From Mycobacterium marinum (GTDB lineage: Bacteria > Actinomycetota > Actinomycetes > Mycobacteriales > Mycobacteriaceae), in NCBI RefSeq assembly GCF_003391395.1, contig NZ_CP024190.1, positions 124,001 through 188,000 on the forward strand: 64,000 bases of DNA, read 5' to 3'. Shown here piece by piece: positions 1 to 8,597 of the stretch (the first letter of the stretch is position 1; every line of letters starts with the position of its first letter). The notes beneath the pieces are model-generated. The model was given only the letters and a program-made list of their open reading frames with translations. It made no database searches and had not been told where the DNA came from. The position numbers and the translations under genes are program-made.

Positions 1-1
1 C

Positions 2-811
2 GCACGGGTCTTCTCGGTGCTGCGACCGGTGCCGGATCTGGTGCGGGAAATCAACGAGTTTGAGCCAACGATCGTGGAGGGCTACCCGAGCGCGTTGGCG
101 CTGCTGGCCGGCGAACAACGCGCTCGGGTAGCGATTGAGCCCCTGCTGGCGATCGCCGCAGGCGAGCAGCTGACGCCCGCGCTGCGCGCCGACATCGAGT
201 CGGCGTTCGGCTGCCCGATCCAAAATCGTTATGCCTCAGCCGAATTCCCCGGCTTGTCGATGGAATGTCGTTACGGGTCATTGCATGTCAACACCGACTG
301 GTATCTATTCGAGCCGGTCGATGAGAACTACCAACCCGCGGCAGCGGGGGCTGTCTCCCACACCGTTTTGGTCACCAACCTGGCCAATCGGGTGCAGCCG
401 CTCATCCGCTATGACCTGGGTGACCGGGTGAAACCGACCGGCACCCCGTGCGCGTGCGGCAATCGGCTACCGGCCATCACGGTAGAAGGGCGCGCCGCCG
501 ATCTGCTCTCATTCGAGGCGCCCGATGGGACCGCGATCACGGTGTTGCCGCTGGCCCTGGTGACCGTAATCGAAGAAACCCCGGGTGTGCACCGGTGCCA
601 GGCCATCCGCACCGGTCCACGGGCCTTGACGGTGCGGCTGGAGATGTCACCCGGCACGGACCCGGGCCAGGTGTGGCGTGCGGTCGACGAGCGGTTGCAC
701 GCGTTTTTCGCCGCGCAGCAAACCGCACCTGTTGCGGTGGAACACGCGGTCGAACCGCCCGCCGTCGACCCGCGCAGCGGCAAGTTCCGCCAGGTATGGT
801 CAGCGCACTGA
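2..811 (+). CDS. Phenylacetate-CoA ligase-like AMP-dependent ligase, 3' part
   Basis: The reading frame is open from the left edge, so only the C-terminal ~269 residues are seen. The order of elements is that of the PaaK/coenzyme F390 synthetase branch of adenylate-forming enzymes: a segment reading EGYPSALALLA, then NRYASAEFPGL (adenine-binding region), the aspartate hinge in IRYDLGDRV, and a small C-terminal domain starting near TVEGRAADLL. A Cys pair in GTPCACGNRLP is typical of this family. Members activate aryl or acyl acids to CoA thioesters through an acyl-adenylate. The substrate cannot be read here because the N-terminal domain is missing. The nearest downstream gene is on the other strand. 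Confidence 0.75.
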   Translation, partial: ARVFSVLRPVPDLVREINEFEPTIVEGYPSALALLAGEQRARVAIEPLLAIAAGEQLTPALRADIESAFGCPIQNRYASAEFPGLSMECRYGSLHVNTDWYLFEPVDENYQPAAAGAVSHTVLVTNLANRVQPLIRYDLGDRVKPTGTPCACGNRLPAITVEGRAADLLSFEAPDGTAITVLPLALVTVIEETPGVHRCQAIRTGPRALTVRLEMSPGTDPGQVWRAVDERLHAFFAAQQTAPVAVEHAVEPPAVDPRSGKFRQVWSAH

Positions 812-916
812 TCGTCACCACCATCGCGAGTTCTTTTCGAACGCAACATGTTTGCGGTCATGCCCGGCAGGTGAAGGCAACGGCGACGCTGGGTCAACAG
901 GGCTAGCGCCGCTTTG

Positions 917-1179
917 TCACGACAGATGGCCCCGGTCGATTTCCCGCTGAATCTGCTCTTCGGCTATCGGTCGCATGCCCAGGAATACGCCGAGGCCGTG
1001 AAAGACGAGGCCGATCCCCCAGCCCAGCGCGGGCCATATCGGCCAGAAGTACCCGCCGGAGGTAAAAAACCAGATCGCGACCAGCGCCGCGTTGCCGAGG
1101 ATGTAAGCGCCCAGGTGCCACCAGAAACTGCGCTTCGCATGGATTCGGGCTGCGCCTGGCGTCGCTGTTCATCGGTCAT
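917..1179 (-). pseudogene. 2TM-domain small membrane protein, frameshifted
   Basis: The minus-strand frame ending at 917 encodes a clear 2TM domain: KRSFWWHLGAYILGN, then WFFTSGGYFWPIWPALGWG and VFHGLGVFLGMRP. That frame has an in-frame TGA at 1169-1171 and no ATG, GTG or TTG before the domain. The plausible start is ATG at 1179 (MTDEQRRQAQ...), which is in another frame. Joining the two near 1140-1150 gives MTDEQRRQAQ followed by ARIHAKRS, a normal N-terminus for this family. One missing base after the second CAG would explain it. This is either a genuine disruption or a sequencing error. Function unknown: small two-helix inner-membrane protein. Confidence 0.7.
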
Positions 1180-1385
1180 ATCGCCTCGTTCGAGCCGGCA
1201 ATCTCCAATGTCCTCGAGCATACGGGCAGGCTCGACGGAAACGTAGTGCCTTGCTCGAGGTCGGGGCCCCTTTGCCGTCAGTGACGTAGCCGGCGCGCGC
1301 ACCGGCTGGTCGGCTGTGGCCCGAAAACGCTTGCCCGGGTGAGTGGTCCAGATGCCCTACCGCGTGGGGCCCACCGGGGCCGCGG

Positions 1386-2417
1386 TCAGCTGAAGCGAAC
1401 GTTCAGAGTCGCGAGGCCGAAGATCTTGCGGCCACCGGACTTTGCGGCGACGATGACGACGCCGGTGCGGGTCGCCGGGTCCAGCGACTTGATCCGGCCG
1501 CTGTATTCGATGTCCGCGCCTTCGGCGGCGGACACGATGGCGGGCTGGGACAGCCGCACCGCATAGCGGGTAACCGCGCCCGGGTCCCCCGACCATGCGG
1601 AGAGGAATCCGGCACCCAATCCCATGGTCAGCATCCCGTGGGCGATCACATCGGGCAGCCCCGCCAGCTTGGCGATGTTTTCGTCCCAGTGGATCGGGTT
1701 GGCGTCGCCGGCGACGCCGGAGTAGTTGACCAGGTCGCCGCGGGACAGTCGCGCGTGGCGGACCGGCAGCTCGTCGCCCACCTGCACGTCATCGAAGGAC
1801 GGCGTACCCGGTGTGCGGGTCGTGCCACCGTCGGCGATGCGAATCTCGCCCTCGGGGCGCACCGTCTTCTGATATGCGGCATCGGCTGCGGCGATCTCGA
1901 GGATGTTCACGTCGTGCATGATCGTGTTCTGCACGGCCGACTTGATCGCCGGATCGACATCCTCGGCGGTGATGCCGACGACGGTGGTGTGCAAGGTGTG
2001 CACCCGTTCGCCGGCGGTGTCGGTGAAGGTGTTGGTCACGGTGATGAGGTCTCGGCCGGCGATCCTGCGTACCGAGGACAGTTCGACATCCACGTGCAGT
2101 TCGTCATCGGCCACGATCGGGCGGTGCTGCTCGAAGACTTCTTCGGTCTGCATGTAGGTGTCGTAGCCGACGACCACCGACTCGAACAGGTAGCGATTGG
2201 CGGCCATGGCCGGTATCGACGTGAAGGTCAGCGGCGTCACCAGACCGGAGTAGCCCAGCTTTTCGGCGGCGGCCATATCCCAGTGCGCAGGGTGGTAGTC
2301 CTGCACGGCGCGGGCATATTCGCGCACTTTCTCGCGGCCGACTCGGTAGGTTTCGTCCAGCCGGTAGTAGTGGCCGACCCGCGATTCCATCGCCGACGCT
2401 TCTGCTGCTGCGGTCAT
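1386..2417 (-). CDS. Fused (3R)-hydroxyacyl-ACP dehydratase, HadA-HadB type
   Basis: The 343-residue protein joins two hotdog folds. Residues ~15-150 resemble HadA (YRVGREKVREYARAVQD, GLVTPLTF, IVADDELHVDVELSSVR). Residues ~205-343 resemble HadB, with the hydratase dyad D238/H243 in GDANPIHWD and the signature IAHGMLTMGLGAGFLSAW. In the FAS-II mycolate pathway HadA and HadB are separate subunits, HadB carrying the catalytic Asp-His; here the inactive and active folds are one chain. ATG at 2417 is chosen because the HadA-like homology begins just after it; an upstream in-frame start (2468) would add 17 unrelated residues. The likely reaction is dehydration of a 3R-hydroxyacyl thioester; the carrier (ACP or CoA) is unknown. 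Confidence 0.88.
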   Translation of the reverse strand: MTAAAEASAMESRVGHYYRLDETYRVGREKVREYARAVQDYHPAHWDMAAAEKLGYSGLVTPLTFTSIPAMAANRYLFESVVVGYDTYMQTEEVFEQHRPIVADDELHVDVELSSVRRIAGRDLITVTNTFTDTAGERVHTLHTTVVGITAEDVDPAIKSAVQNTIMHDVNILEIAAADAAYQKTVRPEGEIRIADGGTTRTPGTPSFDDVQVGDELPVRHARLSRGDLVNYSGVAGDANPIHWDENIAKLAGLPDVIAHGMLTMGLGAGFLSAWSGDPGAVTRYAVRLSQPAIVSAAEGADIEYSGRIKSLDPATRTGVVIVAAKSGGRKIFGLATLNVRFS

Positions 2418-2677
2418 GAATTTGCTCAACTTTTCTATCGGCTTGTTCGGTGTGGCCGACCAGAGCACAGTAACGCGCCAAGGCCGCGTTAATAGACACC
2501 GATGGGGTTTGCCTGGCTGCTGTGGCCGGCGGCGGGGGTGTGCCGATGACCGGCCTGATCAGCCCGCCACGCCGTCCATGTGGTCCACCCCGGCGGCGCC
2601 ATCGAGAATTTCTGTTCCGTCCGCGCTACGGTCCCTAATTGGCGTTTGTCGAATTGTGGCACTATTTTGCTGGGGTG

Positions 2678-3691
2678 ATGTCCTCAGCTTTTGGTGCACT
2701 CGCACGCCGGATCGCTCCCTTCCTGGCCGTTTCGGCCGCCGCATACCTGGCGTTTTTTGCCGCCCCGGCGCCGGTCGTTCCGGCCCCGCCGATGACCCTG
2801 GTCGACGGGGCAAACCCGCTGGCCGGGCAGCCCTTCTACGTCGATCCCGGCTCGGCCGCAATGGTCGCGGCGCGCAACGCCAACCCGCCGAGTCCTGAGC
2901 TGAACGCCATCGCCAACACTCCGCAGTCCTACTGGCTCGACCAAGCGTTCCCGGCCTCCACCGTCGGCGGCACGGTTGCCAGGCAGACTGGTGCCGCGCA
3001 GGCCGCCGGCGCCATGCCGATTCTGACGCTCTACGGGATTCCGCATCGTGACTGCGGAAGCTACGCATCGGGTGGATTCGCGACGGGTGCCGACTACCGC
3101 GCATGGATCGACGCCATCTCGTCGGGCCTGGGCTCGGCGCCCGCGGCGATCATCGTCGAACCCGATGCGCTGGCCATGGCCGACTGCCTTTCGGCCGACC
3201 AGCGCCAGGAACGCTTCGACTTGGTGCGCTACGCCGTCAACACGCTGACCCGTGATCCGGCCGCTGCCGTCTACGTCGATGGCGGGCATTCGCGCTGGGT
3301 GAGCGCCGAGGAGATGGCCGCCCGGCTCAACCAGGTCGATGTGGGCCACGCGCGGGGTTTCAGCCTCAACATCTCGAACTTCTACACCACCGATGAGGAA
3401 ATCGGCTATGGCGAGGCGATATCGGGGATGACGAACGGTTCGCACTACGTGATCGACACGGGCCGAAATGGTGTCGGCCCGGCCCCGGAGTCCCCGCTCA
3501 ACTGGTGCAACCCTGACGGCCGCGCCCTGGGCGTGGCGCCCACCACCGCCACCGCCGGCGCGCATGCCGACGCGTACTTGTGGATCAAGCGGCCGGGTGA
3601 GTCCGACGGGTCGTGCGGCCGCGGTGAGCCTCAGGCGGGTCACTTCGTCAGCCAGTACGCCATCGACCTGGCCCACAACGCGGGCCAGTAG
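2678..3691 (+). CDS. celA1: Secreted glycoside hydrolase family 6 endoglucanase CelA1
   Basis: A 337-residue GH6 enzyme without a carbohydrate-binding module. Residues 1-~35 form a signal peptide or anchor (RR followed by a hydrophobic stretch). The catalytic barrel shows YGIPHRDCGSYASGG with the acid D125, and VEPDALA with D163. WCNP, DAYLWIKRPGESDG and CGRGEPQAG near the C-terminus are the conserved substrate-cleft segments. It closely resembles M. tuberculosis Rv0062 as I recall that sequence. ATG 2678 is preferred: a TTG at 2639 also opens the frame, but a TAA sits immediately before it (2636-2638), so the longer N-terminus annotated in M. tuberculosis is not possible here. Expected reaction: hydrolysis of beta-1,4-glucan outside the cell. 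Confidence 0.9.
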   Translation: MSSAFGALARRIAPFLAVSAAAYLAFFAAPAPVVPAPPMTLVDGANPLAGQPFYVDPGSAAMVAARNANPPSPELNAIANTPQSYWLDQAFPASTVGGTVARQTGAAQAAGAMPILTLYGIPHRDCGSYASGGFATGADYRAWIDAISSGLGSAPAAIIVEPDALAMADCLSADQRQERFDLVRYAVNTLTRDPAAAVYVDGGHSRWVSAEEMAARLNQVDVGHARGFSLNISNFYTTDEEIGYGEAISGMTNGSHYVIDTGRNGVGPAPESPLNWCNPDGRALGVAPTTATAGAHADAYLWIKRPGESDGSCGRGEPQAGHFVSQYAIDLAHNAGQ

Positions 3692-3703
3692 CGGTCTCAC
3701 GTA

Positions 3704-3722
3704 CCGGCCCATGCCGGGCCGG
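3704..3722 (+). terminator. Hairpin after celA1
   Basis: A perfect 7-bp stem (CCGGCCC/GGGCCGG) with a 5-base loop lies 12 bases after the celA1 stop. There is no T-tract, as is usual for mycobacterial intrinsic-like terminators. Confidence 0.5.
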
Positions 3723-3745
3723 CCGGTCCCGTTGCCGCCTGGCTC

Positions 3746-3792
3746 TACCATATGGTAGGTCTATCTTTCCGGATTAGGTCTACCAAGCGGTA
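3746..3792. promoter_or_regulatory. Twin TACC-N4-GGTA inverted repeats, candidate TetR operator
   Basis: Two sites of the same form lie upstream of the TetR gene at 3834: TACCATATGGTA at 3746-3757, inside a perfect 14-bp palindrome (3745-3758), and TACCAAGCGGTA at 3781-3792. Their centres are 35 bp apart. The position just before an autoregulating-type TetR gene suggests an operator. Inference only. Confidence 0.55.
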
Positions 3793-3833
3793 TGGCTATT
3801 CCTCTGTGAGGGCGGGATAGGGGGGCGAGTGCG

Positions 3834-4439
3834 ATGATCTCCACCAGCGGCACCGAGCGGCGTGCCGACGGCCGTCAGCTGCGCTATCAGCACCGGCGCG
3901 GCGAAATCTTCGACGCGGTCATGGCCCATGTGCTCGAACACGGGATCACCGGCCTGTCGTTTCGCACGCTGGCCGCCGCGGTCGGCGTATCGCATGTGAC
4001 GCTGCGCCACCACTTCGGCACCAAGGACCAGCTGCTGGTCGAAATTCTTGGCGCGATCGGCACTCGGATCGTGATTCCGGAGCAGCTCGGCGCCGATGAT
4101 GTCGAGGCGCTGTGGCGGCGTTGGAACGAGCCGGGAGCGCAGCGGCGGTCTCAACTGCTTTTCGAGGCCTACGCGCAGGCCGTGCGCCACCCAGACGAGT
4201 ACCGCGGGTTCCTCGACCGCATCGTCACCGACTGGATCGAAACGATCCGTCAGCACGCTGTGCAGGCCGGATGCCCCAGCGAGGAGGCCGAGAATTTCGC
4301 CACGCTGCTCATCGCCCAGTTGCGCGGCCTGCAATTCGACCTGCTTGCTAGCAATGACCGAGCCCGTGTGGCCGTGGCACTAGGCACCGTTGTCGATGGC
4401 GTCCGCGCCAAACGCGCCGAATGGGACGCAAGTCGCTAA
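3834..4439 (+). CDS. TetR family transcriptional regulator
   Basis: A 201-residue TetR protein. The N-terminal helix-turn-helix spans about residues 22-68, with GITGLSFRTLAAAVGVSHVTLRHHFGTKDQLL. The remaining all-helical ligand domain has no diagnostic motif. It lies between celA1 and the LOG-like gene on the same strand; the upstream twin repeats suggest autoregulation. The downstream gene at 4554 begins 114 bp later and is its most likely target. The ligand is unknown. Confidence 0.85.
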   Translation: MISTSGTERRADGRQLRYQHRRGEIFDAVMAHVLEHGITGLSFRTLAAAVGVSHVTLRHHFGTKDQLLVEILGAIGTRIVIPEQLGADDVEALWRRWNEPGAQRRSQLLFEAYAQAVRHPDEYRGFLDRIVTDWIETIRQHAVQAGCPSEEAENFATLLIAQLRGLQFDLLASNDRARVAVALGTVVDGVRAKRAEWDASR

Positions 4440-4553
4440 TGGTGCGGTGAGACCGGAGGCTGGCGAATTTATGGAGTTCGGCGAAACGTGACGAGTCCGC
4501 AGCCCGAGTAGTACCGTGACGCGTCAGTCCTTCTTCACTATCCGGGAGTGGGC

Positions 4554-5639
4554 ATGCCGAATATGGATATTCCATTTCAGCCGCTGCGAAATTCGTTGTA
4601 CACGTCCCTAGAGCTGATGGGCGGCTTCGATCCGGAACGGCCACTCAGCGCCGCCGAAACGTTGGACTTTCAGACCTATCGTTACTTCACCGCCAATGGC
4701 GGGGCGTGCCCGAATGACCCCTACGCCGGGATGATGCAGGCATTGCACGATCACTCGATCATGCGCGCAATATCGAAGTTCTTCACCAGCGTCGACGTGC
4801 CCACGGTGGCGATCATGGGCGGCCATGACGTGCCGCGTAGCGCCGCAAGATACCTAGATGTCGTGCACGTTGCGCGGACCCTGACCCAAGGTGGATGTCT
4901 GGTCGCCAGTGGCGGTGGACCCGGCACGATGGAAGCCACCCACCTAGGTGCGCTGCTGGCGACCGCCTCGGATCAGGACGTGGCAGATGCGGTGCAGCAC
5001 CTGAGGTCGCGGCCGACGTTGCCCGACACCACGTCGGTGGTCTCGCAGACCGGTGAGGTCGACACCGCGATCGTGCGCCAGTTGCACAGTTGGGCCAAAC
5101 CCGCCTTCGAGATTGCCCAGACATTCACCGATCCCGGAGGGCGCAGTCTGGCCGTTCCCACCTGGCACTACGGCTGCGAACCGCTGACACCGCTGGCGAC
5201 CCATGTGGCGAAGTATTTCCAGAACAGCCTCCGCGAAGACATGCTGCTCTCGCTGGCCGCTAACGGGATCATATATACCCCCGGCGCATCGGGAACACTG
5301 CAGGAGGTTTTCCAGAACGCCGCCCAAAACTATTACCCGAGATCCGGCCAGGAATTTTCTCCGATGATCTTCTACGGCAGGGAATTCTGGACCGAAAAAC
5401 TACCGGTGCTGCCGGTTCTTGAAGGCCTATTCGTGGGTAATGCGAAGCTGACGCCCGAGGAATTCGGCCGGTTGATTCGGGTGGTCGATACCGCCGAGGA
5501 GGCGGTCAACGCCCTGCTGGAGCATCGCCCGTCGACCACCAAGATGATCCATCGGATGCAAGCCGAGGGATTTGGGCCGATCCTGGCGGCCGCCGCCGGA
5601 TCCGCTGAGGCGGCCACGAGTGTGCTGGGGGCGCGCTAG
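4554..5639 (+). CDS. LOG/lysine-decarboxylase-like Rossmann protein
   Basis: A 361-residue protein. Two nucleotide-binding-type segments resemble the LOG (cytokinin-activating, 'lysine decarboxylase-like') fold: VAIMGGHDVPRSAARY near residue 85 and LVASGGGPGTMEATHLGA near 120. The usual C-terminal PGGxGTxxE motif reads PGASGTLQEVF, with one Gly replaced by Ala. It is much longer than standalone LOG proteins (~180-200 residues), with an N-terminal extension of ~85 residues and a helical C-terminus. ATG 4554 is chosen; GTG 4548 is two codons upstream. Phosphoribohydrolase activity is possible but unproven given the altered motif. Confidence 0.6.
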   Translation: MPNMDIPFQPLRNSLYTSLELMGGFDPERPLSAAETLDFQTYRYFTANGGACPNDPYAGMMQALHDHSIMRAISKFFTSVDVPTVAIMGGHDVPRSAARYLDVVHVARTLTQGGCLVASGGGPGTMEATHLGALLATASDQDVADAVQHLRSRPTLPDTTSVVSQTGEVDTAIVRQLHSWAKPAFEIAQTFTDPGGRSLAVPTWHYGCEPLTPLATHVAKYFQNSLREDMLLSLAANGIIYTPGASGTLQEVFQNAAQNYYPRSGQEFSPMIFYGREFWTEKLPVLPVLEGLFVGNAKLTPEEFGRLIRVVDTAEEAVNALLEHRPSTTKMIHRMQAEGFGPILAAAAGSAEAATSVLGAR

Positions 5640-5798
5640 GTTCTTGGCGCCAGTGCCCGCGCTCAACTAGTCGGGCGGGGTAACGGTTCGAGCACGTTTC
5701 GGTCGTGACGCGACAGGTCGTTCGGTGCCCTGGTGGTGCTGCCTGAACAATGCGGGCATGAGGCAATTGGCCGGCCCGCACGCGGCGGGGGCCTGACA

Positions 5799-7238
5799 TT
5801 GGCGCGTGAGATCTCGCGCCAGGCGTTTTTGCGTGGTGCCGCCGGTGCGTTGGCCGCCGGTGCGGTGTTTGGTTCGGTCCGCGCCGCCGCCGAGCCGAAT
5901 CCCTCCGGCTGGGAGGGGCTTTCTTCAGCCCTCGGCGGGAAGGTTCTACGACCCGACGATGGACCCCAGTTCGCAACGGCCAAACAGGTTTTCAACACGA
6001 ACTACAACGATTTCACGCCCGCGGCGGTCGTGACCCCGACATCGGCGGCAGACGTGCAGAAGGCGATGGCCTTCGCGACCGCCCACAACCTCAAGGTCGC
6101 CCCGCGCAGTGGCGGACACTCCTACATCGGCGCGTCCACCGCCAACGGTGCCATGGTCCTCGACCTGCGACAGCTTCCCGGCGACATCAACTACGACGCC
6201 GCCACCGGGCAGGTCACCGTGACACCGTCGACCAGTCTGTATGAGATGCACCAGGTGTTGGCCGGGGCGGGGCGAGGCATCCCGACGGGCACCTGCCCCA
6301 GCGTCGGCGCCGCCGGGCACGCGTTGGGCGGAGGCCTGGGCGCTCATTCCCGGCACGCGGGCCTGCTTTGCGACGCGTTGACCTCGGCGGCGGTGGTGCT
6401 GCCCAGCGGCCAGGCGGTCACCGCGTCCGCCGCGAGCAACCCGGATCTGTTCTGGGCCTTGCGCGGCGGCGGTGGCGGCAACTTCGGCGTCACGACCTCG
6501 CTGACCTTTGCCACATTCGCCACCAAAGACCTCGACGTGGTGAACCTCGACTTCCCGCCCGAGTCCTTCGCGCAGGTTCTGCTGGGTTGGCAACAATGGC
6601 TGCGCACCGCCGATCGAAACAACTGGGCCCTGGCGGACGCCACCGTCGACCCGATGGGCACGCATTGCCGGATTCTTGCCACCTGTCCGGTGGGGTCAGG
6701 TGGCAGCGTGGCTTCGGCCATCACCTCCGCCGTCGGGGTGCAACCGATCGGTACCGACCACCACACATTCAACTACTTGGATCTGGTGCGGTACTTGGCC
6801 GTCGGGAACCTCAACCCCGCACCGCTTGGCTACGTTGGCGGGTCCGACGTGCTGCCCACCGTCAACGCGGGTGCGGCAAAAGGGATCGCCTCGGCGATCG
6901 ACGCCTTCCCGCGCGGTGCGGGCCGCGCGTTGGCGATCATGCACGCACTCGACGGTGCCCTGGCCACTGTGGCGCCGGGGGCCACGGCCTTTCCGTGGCG
7001 CCGGCAGTCCGCGCTGGTGCAGTGGTATGTCGAAACCCCGGGCTCCCCGGCCGCGGCGAGCGGCTGGCTCAACACGGCACACCAAGCCGTGCAACCGTAT
7101 TCGGCTGGTGGCTACGTGAACTATCTGGAGGCAAACCAGCCGGCGTCGCGCTACTTCGGTCCGAACCTGTCCCGGCTGAGCGCCGTTCGGCAGAAGTACG
7201 ATCCCGGCCGGGTGATGTTCTCCGGACTGAATCTCTAG
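5799..7238 (+). CDS. Exported berberine-bridge-type FAD-linked oxidase
   Basis: A 479-residue PCMH-type flavoprotein. The start is TTG 5799, giving LAREISRQAFLRG followed by a hydrophobic stretch and an Ala-rich cleavage region; this is a Tat-like signal, although the second Arg is Gln. Mature features include PRSGGHSYIGAS with H107 and GTCPSVGAAGHALGGG with C166, the two positions that carry the bicovalent 6-S-cysteinyl/8-alpha-histidyl FAD in berberine bridge enzymes. The C-terminus (NYLEANQPASRYFG...RQKYDPGRVMF) is the BBE domain. Length and start match M. tuberculosis Rv0063, which adjoins celA1 there. It probably oxidises an extracytoplasmic alcohol, sugar or phenolic substrate. Confidence 0.85.
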   Translation: MAREISRQAFLRGAAGALAAGAVFGSVRAAAEPNPSGWEGLSSALGGKVLRPDDGPQFATAKQVFNTNYNDFTPAAVVTPTSAADVQKAMAFATAHNLKVAPRSGGHSYIGASTANGAMVLDLRQLPGDINYDAATGQVTVTPSTSLYEMHQVLAGAGRGIPTGTCPSVGAAGHALGGGLGAHSRHAGLLCDALTSAAVVLPSGQAVTASAASNPDLFWALRGGGGGNFGVTTSLTFATFATKDLDVVNLDFPPESFAQVLLGWQQWLRTADRNNWALADATVDPMGTHCRILATCPVGSGGSVASAITSAVGVQPIGTDHHTFNYLDLVRYLAVGNLNPAPLGYVGGSDVLPTVNAGAAKGIASAIDAFPRGAGRALAIMHALDGALATVAPGATAFPWRRQSALVQWYVETPGSPAAASGWLNTAHQAVQPYSAGGYVNYLEANQPASRYFGPNLSRLSAVRQKYDPGRVMFSGLNL

Positions 7239-7252
7239 CGGCCAAGTGGCCG
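7239..7252. terminator. Short hairpin between convergent genes
   Basis: CGGCC-AAGT-GGCCG follows the oxidase stop and precedes the 3' end of the convergent PE gene. The stem is short (5 bp), so it is a weak bidirectional terminator candidate. Confidence 0.3.
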
Positions 7253-7274
7253 GCAATCCCGGGCTGCCCGATGG

Positions 7275-8249
7275 CTAGGGGCCTAGCGACGTCGCGAGCA
7301 GTTCCGGCACATACTGCACCAGGCTCGGGACGAGGCCGCCGACCGGTGGGCCGGTGATGGTGAGTGAATTCAGCAGGGGTAGCACCGGTGTCGTCGCCGT
7401 CAGGGAGAGTGGCTGTAGGGGACTGAGCAGGCCGGAGAACGGAATGTCAGCGGCCACGGACAGCCCGGGAAGCGACAGCTGCATCGATAGCGTCTGGCTG
7501 CCGTTGAGGAATCCGTTGGCGATATTGGCGGGGGTGTCGGCGAGCGTGCTGATTGCACCCATCGTGTCGCCGGCCTGTAGCGCACCGAAAATTGCTGTGC
7601 CGCTTGCTCCGGCGGCCAGGCCCGCATTGACGGGGGCGCCCAAAGCGTTGAGGGCCAGAAGCTGCGGTAGTCCGAGCCCGACCCCGAGCGATATGCCCGA
7701 CGGAGTCAGCGACGTCAACGACAGCGAGACCGGGCTGCTGAACGCTTGATACAGGGTGGCGGAGCCCTGTGCGAGGTTTGCCGGTATCGCCAGCAGCGGC
7801 AGCACGTTGCCGCTGGCCAGTGAGGTGGAAATCAGCTGCGGATACCCGGTGACGGCGTGTGTCAGGATGGGCACCGTTTGGTTGGTCCAGGTGTCTGCAA
7901 TGGTCTGCAGATTGGCGGTGGTGTTGGCGACCAGGCTCGGGAAACCGCCGGTTGTGACGGTGGCGGTAGCTGCGGTCTCGGCGCTGAGGTAGGCACCACC
8001 GCTTGCGGTCAATAGATCGATCAGCTGCTCGTGAAAAGCCTGCGCCTGGGCGCTGATCGCTTGGTAGTCGGAGCCGAAGGCACCGAACAACGCCGCGATC
8101 CCGGTCGATATCTCATCTTCGGCCGCGGCCGCTAATGCTGTTGTGGGGGCGGCAGCGGTCGCGCTTGCCTCTCCCAACGTGGAACGAATAGCCGCCAAGT
8201 CTTGGGCCGCCGTCGTCATCAGCTCCGGTGTCGCGAGTACAAAGGACAT
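7275..8249 (-). CDS. PE family protein
   Basis: A 324-residue protein beginning MSFVLATPELM, the start of a PE domain (residues 1-~95). A YLSAE motif at Y87-E91 fits the YxxxD/E type VII secretion signal of PE proteins. The rest is a Leu/Ser/Pro-rich region without the GGX repeats of PE_PGRS proteins and without a recognisable hydrolase motif. ATG 8249 has a strong ribosome site (GGGAGAAGGAA) just before it; longer readings of the frame are not needed. No PPE partner is adjacent. It is expected to be exported by an ESX system, probably ESX-5, to the cell surface. Function unknown. Confidence 0.88.
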   Translation of the reverse strand: MSFVLATPELMTTAAQDLAAIRSTLGEASATAAAPTTALAAAAEDEISTGIAALFGAFGSDYQAISAQAQAFHEQLIDLLTASGGAYLSAETAATATVTTGGFPSLVANTTANLQTIADTWTNQTVPILTHAVTGYPQLISTSLASGNVLPLLAIPANLAQGSATLYQAFSSPVSLSLTSLTPSGISLGVGLGLPQLLALNALGAPVNAGLAAGASGTAIFGALQAGDTMGAISTLADTPANIANGFLNGSQTLSMQLSLPGLSVAADIPFSGLLSPLQPLSLTATTPVLPLLNSLTITGPPVGGLVPSLVQYVPELLATSLGP

Positions 8250-8597
8250 TTCCTTCTCCCATCGACGCATTACCGTGGGTGCCCGACGATAAGGGCGAAA
8301 ATGAGCGTAACGGCACCTCAGCTCGCCGGGTGGGAAAACTGATTTTTGACTGATTGGGCAATTTGGTCCCGCGCGTTTTCCGGCAACGCCGTTCAATCAC
8401 CATTCATTTGGGAGTGGCTCTGACAGCATGCCGGGTACGGGCAATGTTGAAGGCCCGAACCGTGGGGTTAGCCGCGTTGTGGGAGAAGGGACTTGAGCCC
8501 AGTGCCGGCTGGGGCGCCACCGATCGACTGCCGATACGGCCTGCCCGGCTACTACGCTCGAGTCCAGGCATTCTCGCCGACCCACTTGGAGGCTCCG
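8250..8597. other. Intergenic region between divergent PE and dehalogenase genes
   Basis: This 348-bp stretch separates the PE gene and the dehalogenase gene. I see no convincing coding frame, repeat or RNA gene in it. It must hold both promoters. Confidence 0.5.

Noticed and set aside
1638..2492. 284-residue plus-strand frame under the HadAB fusion
   Set aside because: Shadow of a gene with strong family motifs on the other strand.
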